Shown here in pieces: positions 52,086-60,922 of a stretch of 64,000 bases of DNA. The stretch comes from JAVBMP01 sp031552195 (GTDB lineage: Bacteria > Desulfobacterota > Desulfovibrionia > Desulfovibrionales > Desulfovibrionaceae), in assembly GCA_031552195.1 (NCBI GenBank), contig JAVBMT010000003.1, forward strand, positions 124,001-188,000. The letters run 5' to 3'. The notes beneath the pieces were generated by a model that was given only the letters and a program-made list of their open reading frames with translations, ran no database searches and was not told the origin of the DNA. Positions within the stretch are counted from its first letter, which is position 1; each line of letters starts with the position of its first letter. Both the position numbers and the translations under genes were made by a program.

Positions 52086-53605
52086 TTGGACTCCATTTCT
52101 TTTTTAGCCAGACGGTTCAGGGCGTTCAGATAAGCCCTGGCGCTGGCGTTTATCACATCAGGGTCTGAGCCGCGCCCGACGGCGTTTACGCCGCGGTCGG
52201 TTATGCGCACGGTCACTTCGCCCTGGGCGTCCGTTCCGCCGGTGACGGCGTTAACCTGGTAGTGTTCAAGGCTGGGTTCGCGCCCGACAAGGTGGCTTAT
52301 AGCCTTGAAGACGGCGTCAACCGGCCCGGCCCCGAAAGCCGCGTGCTGGCATCTGGCGTCGTTTATTTCCATAACCACCACGGCGGTGGGCGGAACGCCG
52401 GTATCGCCTGATTGCACGGCCAGGTGCAGCAGGCGGTATTGGTCAGGCATGCGGTAGACTTCTTCCAGGACAATGGCTTCAACGTCTTCATCATAGATAT
52501 CCGCCTTAAGATCCGCAAGTCTTTTTACCGAAGCGAAAATGGTGTCTATGGCGTTTTCCTCCAATTTGTAGCCGAGGCTTTCCAGCTTCATGCGCAAGGC
52601 GTTGCGCCCGGAATGCTTGCCCAGAACTATGGAATTGTTGTTTCGCCCGATTGATTCGGCGCTCATTATTTCATAAGTTTCGCGTTTTTTCATCACGCCG
52701 TCCTGGTGAATGCCGGATTCGTGCGCGAAGGCGTTGTCGCCGACGATGGGCTTGTTCAGGGGAATGGGCTGGCCGATAATGCGCGAAAGCATGCGGGAAC
52801 TCGGAAAAATCTGTTCCGTTTTGGCTTTAGGCAAGATGTTGTAGTAGTCTTTGCGCACATGCAAGGCCATGATGAGTTCTTCCATTGCCGCATTTCCGGC
52901 CCTTTCCCCTATTCCGCCTATGGTGCCCTCAACCTGCCTGGCTCCGGCCCTGATGGCGGCCAGGGTGTTGGCCACGCCGACGCCAAGGTCGTTGTGGCAG
53001 TGAACGCTGAAAACGACCGGTTTGTCCTTGCGGGTATGTTCGATGACATAACGCACCAGTTCGCCGAATTCATCCGGCTGGGCGTAGCCCACGGTGTCCG
53101 GAATGTTCAGGGTGACGGCTCCGGCCTCTATGGCCGTGTCGAAGGCCCGCACCAGAAAATCGCGGTCCGAGCGGGAGGCGTCTTCAGCGGAAAATTCAAC
53201 GTTGGCGGTGCAGGCGGCGGCCAGTTTCACCCCTTCCTCGATCATGCGCAATATCTGGTCCGGATTTTTGCGCAACTTGTATTCCATGTGCAGGGGAGAG
53301 GTGGCGAGAAATGTGTGAATGCGCGGGTTTTTGGCGTCGCGCACGCCAAGCCAGGCCTTTTCTATGTCTGAGGGCACAGCCCTGGCCAGGCTGGCCACCT
53401 GCGCCTCGCCTACCTCGCGGGCTATGGCCCGGACCGATTCCAGGTCTCCCTGGCTTGAGGCCGCGAACCCGGCTTCGATAACGTCGACGCCGAGTGCTTC
53501 AAGCTGGTGGGCCAAACGGATTTTTTCCTGGATATTCATCGTTGCGCCGGGCGACTGTTCTCCGTCACGCAGGGTGGTGTCAAAAAGAATGAGCTGTTCG
53601 GGCAT
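52076..53605 (-). CDS. leuA: 2-isopropylmalate synthase
   Basis: 509 residues, full length with regulatory domain. LFDTTLRDGEQSPGATM at the start, SVHCHNDLGVGVANTLAAIRAG (split), GTIGGIGERAGNAAMEEL and HESGIHQDGVMK are HMGL-like motifs; the last ~120 residues form the leucine-feedback domain (VNAVTGGTDAQGEVTVRI). It condenses acetyl-CoA with 2-oxoisovalerate. First gene of the leu operon, preceded by a leader peptide and attenuator. Confidence 0.95.
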   Translation of the reverse strand: MPEQLILFDTTLRDGEQSPGATMNIQEKIRLAHQLEALGVDVIEAGFAASSQGDLESVRAIAREVGEAQVASLARAVPSDIEKAWLGVRDAKNPRIHTFLATSPLHMEYKLRKNPDQILRMIEEGVKLAAACTANVEFSAEDASRSDRDFLVRAFDTAIEAGAVTLNIPDTVGYAQPDEFGELVRYVIEHTRKDKPVVFSVHCHNDLGVGVANTLAAIRAGARQVEGTIGGIGERAGNAAMEELIMALHVRKDYYNILPKAKTEQIFPSSRMLSRIIGQPIPLNKPIVGDNAFAHESGIHQDGVMKKRETYEIMSAESIGRNNNSIVLGKHSGRNALRMKLESLGYKLEENAIDTIFASVKRLADLKADIYDEDVEAIVLEEVYRMPDQYRLLHLAVQSGDTGVPPTAVVVMEINDARCQHAAFGAGPVDAVFKAISHLVGREPSLEHYQVNAVTGGTDAQGEVTVRITDRGVNAVGRGSDPDVINASARAYLNALNRLAKKEMESKCL

Positions 53606-53683
53606 GGTTTTCTCCTGTCTGGTTTGCCGTTTGATTTCCGCAGCCGTTAACGCGGCCAGTCGGATAATCAGGGGGGTGGATTA

Positions 53684-53710
53684 AAATAAAAAAAGCTGCC
53701 TGACGGCAGC
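53684..53710 (-). terminator. Attenuator terminator upstream of leuA
   Basis: On the minus strand: GCTGCC (53710-53705), GTCA loop, GGCAGC (53700-53695), then TTTTTTTATTTT. It lies about 80 bases before the leuA ATG and 36 bases after the leader peptide stop. GCGCGC at 53709-53714 can alternatively pair with GCGCGC at 53738-53743 just after the leader stop, giving a possible antiterminator. Confidence 0.75.
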
Positions 53711-53745
53711 GCGCTGAATAGAAATATATTGGTTAGGGCGCGCGT

Positions 53746-53835
53746 TTATAGCAGGGCGCTTAGTAGGGCGAGAGAAAAGAAACCGCTGGCGCGGCGCTGG
53801 GAAGAGAAGAGAGATGAAGTGCGTTGTTCAGGCAT
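53746..53835 (-). CDS. leuL: leu operon leader peptide
   Basis: A 29-codon open frame, ATG at 53835, TAA at 53746-53748. Weak ribosome site GGAAA upstream. The last ten residues are FSLALLSALL: five of the last eight are leucine, encoded CTC, CTA, CTA, CTG, CTA, including three CTA codons that are uncommon in GC-rich genomes. Followed by an intrinsic terminator and then leuA. This is the classical layout of ribosome-mediated attenuation: leucine-tRNA shortage stalls the ribosome on the CTA codons and lets transcription pass. Not proven, but hard to explain otherwise. Confidence 0.75.
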   Translation of the reverse strand: MPEQRTSSLFSSQRRASGFFSLALLSALL

Positions 53836-53854
53836 ATTTGGTTTCCGTAGAGAA

Positions 53855-53883
53855 TAACTAAGAGATATCCGGCAGGAAGTCAA
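53855..53883 (-). promoter_or_regulatory. Promoter of the leu operon
   Basis: On the minus strand TTGACT (53883-53878), 17 bases, TAGTTA (53860-53855). The expected transcript starts around 53848, about 13 bases before the leader peptide ATG. Confidence 0.6.
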
Positions 53884-53951
53884 TAGCCCGGCAGTGAGGT
53901 ATTTTGCCTGAAGAGTAAGGCTGGCTTCCAGGTTTCTGAACTTTCCGGTCT

Positions 53952-56558
53952 TTATTTCCTGTTTTGGTTTTCCAACTGGGCTTGCCGGTTTTTGGTGTGA
54001 CGGGTAGGGACGGAGTTAAGTGGGTTCTCCGGCCAGGGGTGTTTGGGGTAGCGTCCGCGCAGCTCCGCCCGCACCGCCGGGTAGGCGTTTTGCCAGAACC
54101 CGGCCAGGTCGCGCGTCACCTGCACCGGGCGTCCGGCCGGCGAGAGCAGGTGAAGCAATACGGGAAAGCGGCCTTCAAGCAGGGCCGGGGTGGCGGAAAG
54201 TCCGAACATTTCCTGCAATTTGACGGCCAGAACCGGTCCGTTGTTTTCGTCGCTGTAATCAAGGGCCACGCTCGAGCCTGAAGGAACCGTGAGGCGCTCC
54301 GGGGCCAGGGTTTCAAGGCGGCGCGCCAGAGGCCGGGGCAGGAGGGCGCGCAAGGCCTGGTCCAGCAGGTCTTGCGTGATGGCGCTCAGGCGGGAGAGTC
54401 CGCCAAGGTATGGGCCGAGCCAATGCTCCAAGCCGCGCTCAAGCGCTTCGTCGGAAAGATCCGGCCATTCGGCCGCTTCCGCCGCGTTGCCGTATTCGCC
54501 CTCCGCAACGGCCCGGCGCACAAACATCACCCGGCCGCGCCACGCCAGAAGTTCGTTTGTCCAAGGCAGGGCGGAAAGGGGCGTTTCGGCGAGGCCTTGT
54601 AAAAACGCGGCCTTGACCTGTTCAGGATCCGGGTCGGGCAGGGGCGTTTCAGAGAGGGTAAGCGCGTCAAGGCGGCGCAGGGCGCGGGCGCTTACGGCCT
54701 GGCGTTCCCGGTCCCAGGTTATGCGATTTTCCTCGCGGATGCGTCTGCCGAAGGCGTTTTCCAAAAGCTCGCGCGGCAGAGGGGCGGCAAGGTGGATGCG
54801 CGCGTCTCCGCTGCCGGCGTCAAGCGCCGCGACGGCGAGGAACTCATGGGCGCGCAGGGGGTCTCCCTCCGGCAGGGCCGCTCCGCGCCCGTTGGCCATA
54901 AGGTAACTTCCGGGGGCGCGGCGCATGGCTATGCGGTCGGGCCAGGCCAGGGCGGCAAGAAATCCGGGCTGGGCGTCGAGGTCATGGCTTCGCCCGGCCC
55001 GTTCTTTAAGGTCAATCCCCGACCGGGCCGCGATAAGGCGCATTTGTTCACGGATGCGGCGTAGCGCCTGGCCGTCTTTTTTGTCCGCGATAAGGCCGAG
55101 CCGGTGGCGGATGTCCGTTCCGACTGAAGGCGCGGGATCGCGCTCGCTGACCAGCGCGGCCAAGACGCAAGCCATCGGGCCGAAACCGTGTTCTTTGCCT
55201 TCCAGCACCATATGGGCCAGACGCGGGTGCAGAGGCAGGGACGACATGGCAAGCCCGCGCCGGGTGGCCTTGCCGTTCGCGTCAATGGCCTCAAGACCCA
55301 TAAGCAGGGATCGGGCTTGCCGCCAGGCTTCGGGCGGAGGCGGATCAAGCCATTGCAGGCTTCTGGTAGGGGTTTCGCCCACAGGCAGGCCCCAGACCGC
55401 CACTTCCAGGCAAAGTGAAGCAAGGTCGGCCGTAAGTATTTCAGGCTTGCCCTGCGGGCGCAGCGCGGCTTGCTCCTGTTCCGCCCAGAGGCGCAGGCAA
55501 AGGCCCGGCCCGGTTCGCCCGGCCCGGCCGCAGCGCTGGTTGGAGGAGGCGCGGGAAATGGGCCCGGTCACCAAGCGGTTCAGGCCGAAGTTCGGCTCAA
55601 CCTCCATTCTTCGCTCCAGGCCGGAATCTATGACAATGCTCACCCCCTCAATGGTAAGGCTTGATTCGGCTATATTGGTGCTGAGAACGACCTTGCGCTG
55701 GCCGGGGGGCGGCGGCGAAACCGCCGCATCCTGCTCTTCGCCTGAAAGGTCGCCGTAAAGAGGATAAACGCGCGCTCCGGCGGCAAAATCCCGCGCGGCC
55801 GGGGAAGACAGGGCGGCTTCAAGCCTTTCCCGCGCGCGCCTTATTTCCGCTGTGCCGGGCAAAAACGCGAGTATGCTTCCGCTTTCGTCACGCAGGGCCT
55901 GAAAGGCGGCTGAGGCCACCCGCTCTTCACAGCTCAGGCCGGGCCGGGCCGGAGGAAGGTAGCGCACCCGCACCGGAAATTCACGGCCTTCAACCTCAAG
56001 GCGGGGGCAGTTTTGCAGAAGGGCGGACAGGGCTTCGGAGTCAAGCGTGGCGGACATTATAATCAGGCGCAGATCAGGCCGGAGTGAATTCTGGCAGTCA
56101 AGGCAGAGGGCCAGGCCCAGGTCGGCGTTAAGCGAACGCTCATGGAATTCGTCAAAAATTACGCAATCGGCTCCATTCAGTTCAGGGTCGTCCTGGATCA
56201 TGCGGGCGAGTATGCCTTCAGTCACCACAAACACGCGGGTTTTTCCGGAAATCTTACGGTCATGCGCGGTTATATAGCCGATAGTTCCGCCGGGGTTTTC
56301 CCCTAGCAGCCGGGACATGTGGCGGGCCGCCGCGCGCGCCGCCAGGCGGCGCGGTTCAAGCATTATTATGCGCTTCCCTCCGAATTGGGGCGAGCCGAGC
56401 AAGGCCAGCGGAACGCGCGTGGTTTTTCCAGCCCCGGGCGCTGCCTCTATGATCAGGCGATTATGCCGCTCAAGCAGCGAGAGGGCCCGCGGCAGAATGG
56501 AATCCACAGGCAAGGGCGGAAGGCTGGAAAAGAAGGCTGGCAACTCTGGCTGCGGCAT
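53952..56558 (-). CDS. hrpB: ATP-dependent RNA helicase HrpB
   Basis: 868 residues, the usual HrpB size. DEAH-box motifs: Walker A EAAPGAGKTTRVP near residue 38, LEPRRLAARAAA, DEFH box (FDEFHERSLNADL), SATLDSEAL, FLPGTAEIRRA, STNIAESSLTIEGV, QRCGRAGRTGPG. The HrpB-type C-terminal region follows (LSPAGRPVQVTRDLAGFW). Function is unclear; some relatives affect surface or virulence traits. It starts 6 bases from cbiB on the same strand. Confidence 0.92.
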   Translation of the reverse strand: MPQPELPAFFSSLPPLPVDSILPRALSLLERHNRLIIEAAPGAGKTTRVPLALLGSPQFGGKRIIMLEPRRLAARAAARHMSRLLGENPGGTIGYITAHDRKISGKTRVFVVTEGILARMIQDDPELNGADCVIFDEFHERSLNADLGLALCLDCQNSLRPDLRLIIMSATLDSEALSALLQNCPRLEVEGREFPVRVRYLPPARPGLSCEERVASAAFQALRDESGSILAFLPGTAEIRRARERLEAALSSPAARDFAAGARVYPLYGDLSGEEQDAAVSPPPPGQRKVVLSTNIAESSLTIEGVSIVIDSGLERRMEVEPNFGLNRLVTGPISRASSNQRCGRAGRTGPGLCLRLWAEQEQAALRPQGKPEILTADLASLCLEVAVWGLPVGETPTRSLQWLDPPPPEAWRQARSLLMGLEAIDANGKATRRGLAMSSLPLHPRLAHMVLEGKEHGFGPMACVLAALVSERDPAPSVGTDIRHRLGLIADKKDGQALRRIREQMRLIAARSGIDLKERAGRSHDLDAQPGFLAALAWPDRIAMRRAPGSYLMANGRGAALPEGDPLRAHEFLAVAALDAGSGDARIHLAAPLPRELLENAFGRRIREENRITWDRERQAVSARALRRLDALTLSETPLPDPDPEQVKAAFLQGLAETPLSALPWTNELLAWRGRVMFVRRAVAEGEYGNAAEAAEWPDLSDEALERGLEHWLGPYLGGLSRLSAITQDLLDQALRALLPRPLARRLETLAPERLTVPSGSSVALDYSDENNGPVLAVKLQEMFGLSATPALLEGRFPVLLHLLSPAGRPVQVTRDLAGFWQNAYPAVRAELRGRYPKHPWPENPLNSVPTRHTKNRQAQLENQNRK

Positions 56559-56564
56559 GGTGGT

Positions 56565-57593
56565 TTACAACGCGCTTCCCTGGTGTATCCAACGCAGCAG
56601 CAAGCCTATGGCCACGCCAAAGCCCCAGAGTGATAACCCGGCGAGCGCGCCGGAAATTTTGATGTGCCGGAGCAGGGCGCCAGTGCTTGCCGCGTTCCAG
56701 GCGGGGGCGTTTTCCGGACCGAGGCGGGGTTTGTCCACCATTTTCTCGCCATATTGCGTCGGGCCGCCCATGGCGGACCGGTGAGCCCAGGCGGCCGCGG
56801 CCATGGAATATCCGGCGTTGGGGCTGTCCATGGTCTTGGCCTGCGCCAGGGCCTCTTTAAATTCACGTCCGCTGAAACCGAGGCGCATAGCCTTGGCGCT
56901 CAGGAAAAGGAAAAGGGCGGAAAGGCGCGCCGGAATGAAGGAAACGAAGTCGTCCATTCTGGCCCCGGCCTTGCCGAGGTATGTCCATGGGGCATGCCGG
57001 TAGCCCCACATCGAATCTATGGTGCTTATGGTCTTATAGGCCCAGAGTCCAGGCGGGCCGGTAAGCACCAGCCACAGGAAGGGGCTGACGAACGCGTCGC
57101 AAAAATTCTCGCTCAGGCTTTCCGCCAAGGGACGGTATAGTTCGCCGCGCTCCAGTTGCGAGACGTTACGGCTTACCAGTGAGCCGACGGCTTGGCGCGC
57201 GTCTTCCAGTTCGCCGTGTTCAATGAGCCTGAGGGCTTTTTTACCTTCGTGCAGCAAATTCCCCAAGGCAAGCCCGGCGTAAGAAAAATAAACGGCGAAG
57301 AAGATGCCGATAATGCCGGGGCGCGACCTTAAAAGCGCGTATATGGCTACAATGAACATGGGCAGGAGCATGGCCACCTGCATGCCCCAGAAAAGCTGCG
57401 CTTTGGAGCTTTTGATCCGGAGAAGCGGCTTTTCGATAAATTTAAGGATCGCCCCTATGCCTCGCACCGGGTGGGGTGGGAAGCGCGGGTCGCCCAGCAG
57501 GATGTCCAGCAGCAGGGCCAGAGCCGGCAACCACCAGGAGTGGAGCAAATGCCAGTGCAGAGGGTTCAGCACGAGAAGCATGGCGACCATCAT
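56565..57593 (-). CDS. cbiB: Adenosylcobinamide-phosphate synthase CbiB
   Basis: 342 residues with several membrane helices. The family marker LDILLGDPRFPPHPVRGIG (residues ~29-47) and later VSRNVSQLERGELYRPLAESLSENFCDAFVSPFLW (split), DSMWGYRHAPWTYLGKAGARMDD (split) and TMDSPNAGYSMAAAAWA are typical. It joins aminopropanol phosphate to adenosylcobyric acid in B12 synthesis. No other cobalamin gene is in the window. Start could also be ATG at 57590. Confidence 0.92.
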   Translation of the reverse strand: MMVAMLLVLNPLHWHLLHSWWLPALALLLDILLGDPRFPPHPVRGIGAILKFIEKPLLRIKSSKAQLFWGMQVAMLLPMFIVAIYALLRSRPGIIGIFFAVYFSYAGLALGNLLHEGKKALRLIEHGELEDARQAVGSLVSRNVSQLERGELYRPLAESLSENFCDAFVSPFLWLVLTGPPGLWAYKTISTIDSMWGYRHAPWTYLGKAGARMDDFVSFIPARLSALFLFLSAKAMRLGFSGREFKEALAQAKTMDSPNAGYSMAAAAWAHRSAMGGPTQYGEKMVDKPRLGPENAPAWNAASTGALLRHIKISGALAGLSLWGFGVAIGLLLRWIHQGSAL

Positions 57594-57594
57594 T

Positions 57595-58050
57595 TCAGAT
57601 ATCCTCCAGAAGCCCGCATGCGGCCATGGCCTGATGCAGAATGATGCCGGCCGCGGTGGAAAGGTTCAGGCTGCGCACCGCGCCCCGTATGGGAATGCGC
57701 ACGCGCAGGGCGGAGTATTCCAGAACTTCCGGCGGCAGGCCGCGCGTTTCCGGGCCGAACAGCAGGGCGTCTTCAGGCTCGAAGTTGAACCGGTGCGCCG
57801 CCAGACCGCTTCGGCTGCTGGTCATAATATGGCGCAAGTGGCCGTTTTGCCGCCAATAGGCGTCAAACGAGGGCCAGACCTTAAGGCGCACATGGGGCCA
57901 ATAGTCCAGCCCGGCCCTTTTAAGATAACGGTCTTCAAGGCTGAAGCCTAAAGGCCCTATGAGGTTCAGCGGCACGTCAAGAGCGGCGCAGAGCCTGGCG
58001 ATATTGCCGGTGTTCTGGGGAATTTCCGGTTCGAACAGGGTTATTTGCAT
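57595..58050 (-). CDS. trmL: tRNA (cytidine(34)-2'-O)-methyltransferase
   Basis: 151 residues from ATG 58050 (family start MQITLFEPEIPQNTGNIARL; a longer frame exists). SPOUT knot motifs: LLFGPETRGLPPEVL and VRIPIRGAVRSLNLSTAAGI (split). TrmL methylates the wobble base of tRNA-Leu isoacceptors. Its stop lies 1 base before the cbiB start, so they form an operon. Confidence 0.94.
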   Translation of the reverse strand: MQITLFEPEIPQNTGNIARLCAALDVPLNLIGPLGFSLEDRYLKRAGLDYWPHVRLKVWPSFDAYWRQNGHLRHIMTSSRSGLAAHRFNFEPEDALLFGPETRGLPPEVLEYSALRVRIPIRGAVRSLNLSTAAGIILHQAMAACGLLEDI

Positions 58051-58223
58051 CAGGTATGTTGTTTTTATTAGTAGTTGCACCGGCTTGCCAGCGCGGAGAA
58101 TTCATAACAGCGCCTGAACCGTAAGCTTAATATATTAAAAAAGACCGAATTGAAAGACTGTATGGAAAGGTTTCGAGTTTGGGCGAGGCGGGGGCCTGAC
58201 GGCAGGAGGCGCGCTTGCCGCGA

Positions 58224-58262
58224 AAAACGGCGGGGCGGGCTTCAAGCCCACCCCGCCGTTTT
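58224..58262 (-). terminator. Terminator after dapA
   Basis: AAAACGGCGGGG-c-GGGCTT pairs with AAGCCC-a-CCCCGCCGTTTT across 58224-58262, one mismatch. It lies 15 bases beyond the dapA stop with a T run on the minus-strand side. Confidence 0.88.
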
Positions 58263-58276
58263 GTATGTACGGCAGG

Positions 58277-59158
58277 CTATTTTATAAGGCCGGCTTCTTT
58301 CAGCGTGCTTGCAAGCGTGTCCGCATTTTCCTGTTTGAGGTTGACCATGGGCAGGCGCAGTTCCGGCTGACATTTGCCCATGAGCGAAAGGGCGGTTTTT
58401 ACCGGTATGGGGTTTGTTTCAAGGAAACAGGCCCTGCACAGCGTGTTCATTTCATAATGCAGCTTTTTGGCCTGCGCCATGTCGCCCTTGGCGAAGGCCG
58501 CGCACATGGCGGACATTTTTGAAGGCGTTATGTTTGAAACGACAGAAATAACGCCGCTGGCGCCCACCGCCAGGCTGGGAAGCACGGTAAAGTCATCTCC
58601 TGAAAGCAGAACGAATTCCGGGCCGCAGGCTTCTATCATCGCGGAAATCTGGGCGAGGTCGGCCGTGGCTTCCTTCACGCCGACCACTTCCGGAATTTCC
58701 TTGTAAAGGCGGGCCATGGTGGACGGGCTGACATTAAGCCCGGTGCGCCCGGGAACGTTGTATACGACCATGGGCACCGAAACTTCGGCGGCAATGGATT
58801 TGTAATGCTGGAAAAGGCCTTCCGGCGTGGGTTTGTTATAGTAGGGGGTGATGAGGAGAACGGCATCAGCCCCGGCTTCTTTGGCGTAGCGCACCAGACG
58901 CACGGCTTCTTTGGTGTTGTTCGACCCGGCTCCGGCAATGACGGGCACCCGTTTTTTTACCTGATCTATGCAAATGCTTATGACTTTTTCATGTTCTTCA
59001 TGGCTGAGCGTGGCGGATTCTCCGGTGGTGCCGCAGGGCACCAGGCCGTTTATGCCTTGTTCTATCTGCCATTCAATGAGCGCCCTGTAAGCCTCTTCGT
59101 CAACCGTGCCGTTGCGGAAAGGGGTTACCAGGGCTGTAAAAGCGCCTGTGAATTGCAT
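58277..59158 (-). CDS. dapA: 4-hydroxy-tetrahydrodipicolinate synthase
   Basis: 293 residues, normal. GTTGESATLSHEEH near residue 43, VPMVVYNVPGRTGLNVSP (active Tyr) and VVGVKEATADL (Schiff-base Lys) are complete. It condenses pyruvate with aspartate semialdehyde on the way to lysine and diaminopimelate. Single gene; the region upstream (59159-59448, 290 bases) shows no clear feature other than AT-rich stretches. Confidence 0.95.
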   Translation of the reverse strand: MQFTGAFTALVTPFRNGTVDEEAYRALIEWQIEQGINGLVPCGTTGESATLSHEEHEKVISICIDQVKKRVPVIAGAGSNNTKEAVRLVRYAKEAGADAVLLITPYYNKPTPEGLFQHYKSIAAEVSVPMVVYNVPGRTGLNVSPSTMARLYKEIPEVVGVKEATADLAQISAMIEACGPEFVLLSGDDFTVLPSLAVGASGVISVVSNITPSKMSAMCAAFAKGDMAQAKKLHYEMNTLCRACFLETNPIPVKTALSLMGKCQPELRLPMVNLKQENADTLASTLKEAGLIK

Positions 59159-59448
59159 AGGTCTCTCCTCGAAAATAGTATTTTTTCAGGTCTGTCTCGG
59201 CTTAGAATGTTTACACCATACGGGCATGACGTCAACAGCGTTTTTTTTCTCACTAGAGCGGATTAACTTTGACTTTTTGTCTCTGGCATTTGGTCAGTTG
59301 CGAAAAGCATAATATTCAAAGTTTTTTTCAGACATGCAAAAGAAAAACCCTTTTGCTGAAGACACGCCGCGCAGGGCCGTATTATTGCTATTCCCGGCGG
59401 CTTCAGCTATTTTATAACTATTGTGATTCTTCACCGCCCGGAGGTTTC

Positions 59449-60018
59449 GTGAAAAATTCATTCAAGCGCCGCCTTCTGCTTTTCCTGTTGACCATTTTTA
59501 CGGTGTGCGCCGTGAGGCATAGCAACGCCGCCGCTTCTCCCGGTTTGCCCTATGAAGATATTCCGAAACCTGACTTTTCCACTCCGGTCACCCCGGAAGA
59601 GGTGCGGGAAGCTTTTTACAGGTACAGCGCCCCGGCCATTGTTGAAAAACTTATGGAGAACAAAGGCGCCAACTGGGATATGATTATGAGCAAGGTAAAA
59701 TCCGGCGATGATGAATGGATTGAACACGTAACCAGCTTCATTGCGCCTGGAGCGGAAGGCAAGGCTGTTGCGGATATTACCATTGCCTATGCCTATGCTT
59801 TGCCGAAAAATCCAGAAGCTGTGCTTTTGGTCGGCAGGCAATATCCGCTTTACAATATTTGCTCTTTGCCATTTCCTGAACAGGATGCTTTTATAGAGGA
59901 TTATGCTGGCAGAGCTTTGTCCGCCATAAAGAAGACGGATAAGCCATATTTACGGGAAGTAAGGAATAATTGCGCAATACGCCTGAAAAAAAGTCTGGAG
60001 GAACGTGGGAAGAAGTAA
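59449..60018 (+). CDS. Exported protein of unknown function, paralogue A
   Basis: 189 residues from GTG 59449 (GGAGG five bases upstream; the frame is open further but only this start gives a signal peptide). Signal peptide ends ...RHSNAA. Mature part: ASPGLPYEDIPKPDFSTPVT, helix VREAFYRYSAPAIVEKLMEN, KGANWDMIMSKV, then WIEHVTSFIAPG, ALPKNPEAVLLV and CSLPFPEQDAFIEDYA, and a basic C-terminal helix with a second Cys (VRNNCAIRL). The two cysteines could form a disulfide. The layout recalls small periplasmic proteins of unassigned function; no name can be given. Paralogue of the gene at 60332. Confidence 0.7.
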   Translation: MKNSFKRRLLLFLLTIFTVCAVRHSNAAASPGLPYEDIPKPDFSTPVTPEEVREAFYRYSAPAIVEKLMENKGANWDMIMSKVKSGDDEWIEHVTSFIAPGAEGKAVADITIAYAYALPKNPEAVLLVGRQYPLYNICSLPFPEQDAFIEDYAGRALSAIKKTDKPYLREVRNNCAIRLKKSLEERGKK

Positions 60019-60037
60019 AATTTTAGGAGCTGTCACG

Positions 60038-60277
60038 CTAATCCCAGTAATCTTTTTCTTGCGCATAAAATTTTGCAAACCACGTATCTCCGCTAAACAT
60101 GCTGGGATAGAGCTGCCTGAGAGTAAACTCCTCTTCAGACATATTCATCGGGCGCACATAGCTGATGTCATCTTGTATGGCTTTCATATTCGGATAAAGT
60201 ATCTCGGCAACGGAACCGGATGTAACATAGGCTGCATATCTTTCAGGCGCGTTGGTCTGAGCCGTTGAATTTGACAT
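60038..60277 (-). CDS. Small protein on the opposite strand between the paralogues, unknown
   Basis: 79 residues from ATG 60277, with GAGGTAACC directly upstream, a good ribosome site. Sequence is hydrophilic with aromatic clusters (RYAAYVTSGSVAEILYPNMKA split; RQLYPSMFSGDTWFAKFYAQEKDYWD split). No signal peptide, no membrane segment, no recognised domain. It is sandwiched between two copies of the exported-protein family, reading toward the first one. Confidence 0.6.
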   Translation of the reverse strand: MSNSTAQTNAPERYAAYVTSGSVAEILYPNMKAIQDDISYVRPMNMSEEEFTLRQLYPSMFSGDTWFAKFYAQEKDYWD

Positions 60278-60331
60278 GGTTACCTCAATGGCATTTAAAT
60301 GTTGTATGTTGTGCAGGGGGAGAAACGCCTT

Positions 60332-60922
60332 ATGAATTTTTTCAGATATTATCTTGTATCGCTTTTATTGGCCGGTTCTATAAATATTATTGCTATGCAG
60401 GCCTATGCCGCTTCTCCCGGTTTGCCCTATGAAGATATTCCGAAACCTGACTTTTCCACTCCGGTCACCCTGGAAGAGGTGCGGGAAGCTTTTTACAGGT
60501 ACAGCGCCCCGGCCATTGTTGAAAAACTTATGGAGAACAAAGGCGCCAACTGGGATGTGATTATGAACAAGGTGGCGGGGGGAGACGGCGATTGGATCCA
60601 TCATACTATATATTTTATTTCTCCGGGCACAGACGCCGGAACTTCTGACGATGTGCGCATGGCCTTGGCCAATGCCCTGCCGAAAAACCCGAAAGCAGTG
60701 CTCTGCGCGGAAATAAACGGCAAATATCCATCGCTGGAGGTGTGCTCTTTGCCATTCATCGAATCTGAATATTATTTCGTGAAGGATTACGGGGAAGGAA
60801 CGCTGGCCGCCCTTCATCTTGTTGATGCCCCGGAATTGCTGGAAGTCAGGGATAATTGCGCCAGGGTATTGCGGGAACTATTAGAGGCGGGTGAAAAGGA
60901 TCACAAGGAAGGGCGGTGGTGA
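60332..60922 (+). CDS. Exported protein of unknown function, paralogue B
   Basis: 196 residues from ATG 60332 (GGGGGAG upstream). A signal peptide ends ...MQAYA, then the same ASPGLPYEDIPKPDFSTPVT start as paralogue A; the first ~56 mature residues are almost identical even at DNA level (60407-60573 against 59530-59696), after which the two diverge (about half identical): WIHHTIYFISPGTDAG, MALANALPKNPKAVL, then three Cys (LCAEI, EVCSLPFIE, DNCARVL). Signs of recent duplication or gene conversion. Function unknown. Confidence 0.7.
   Translation: MNFFRYYLVSLLLAGSINIIAMQAYAASPGLPYEDIPKPDFSTPVTLEEVREAFYRYSAPAIVEKLMENKGANWDVIMNKVAGGDGDWIHHTIYFISPGTDAGTSDDVRMALANALPKNPKAVLCAEINGKYPSLEVCSLPFIESEYYFVKDYGEGTLAALHLVDAPELLEVRDNCARVLRELLEAGEKDHKEGRW

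Noticed and set aside
53684..53710. Reading the leuA upstream stem as the terminator of a rightward gene
   Set aside because: The T run follows the stem only on the minus strand and there is no plus-strand gene ending there.
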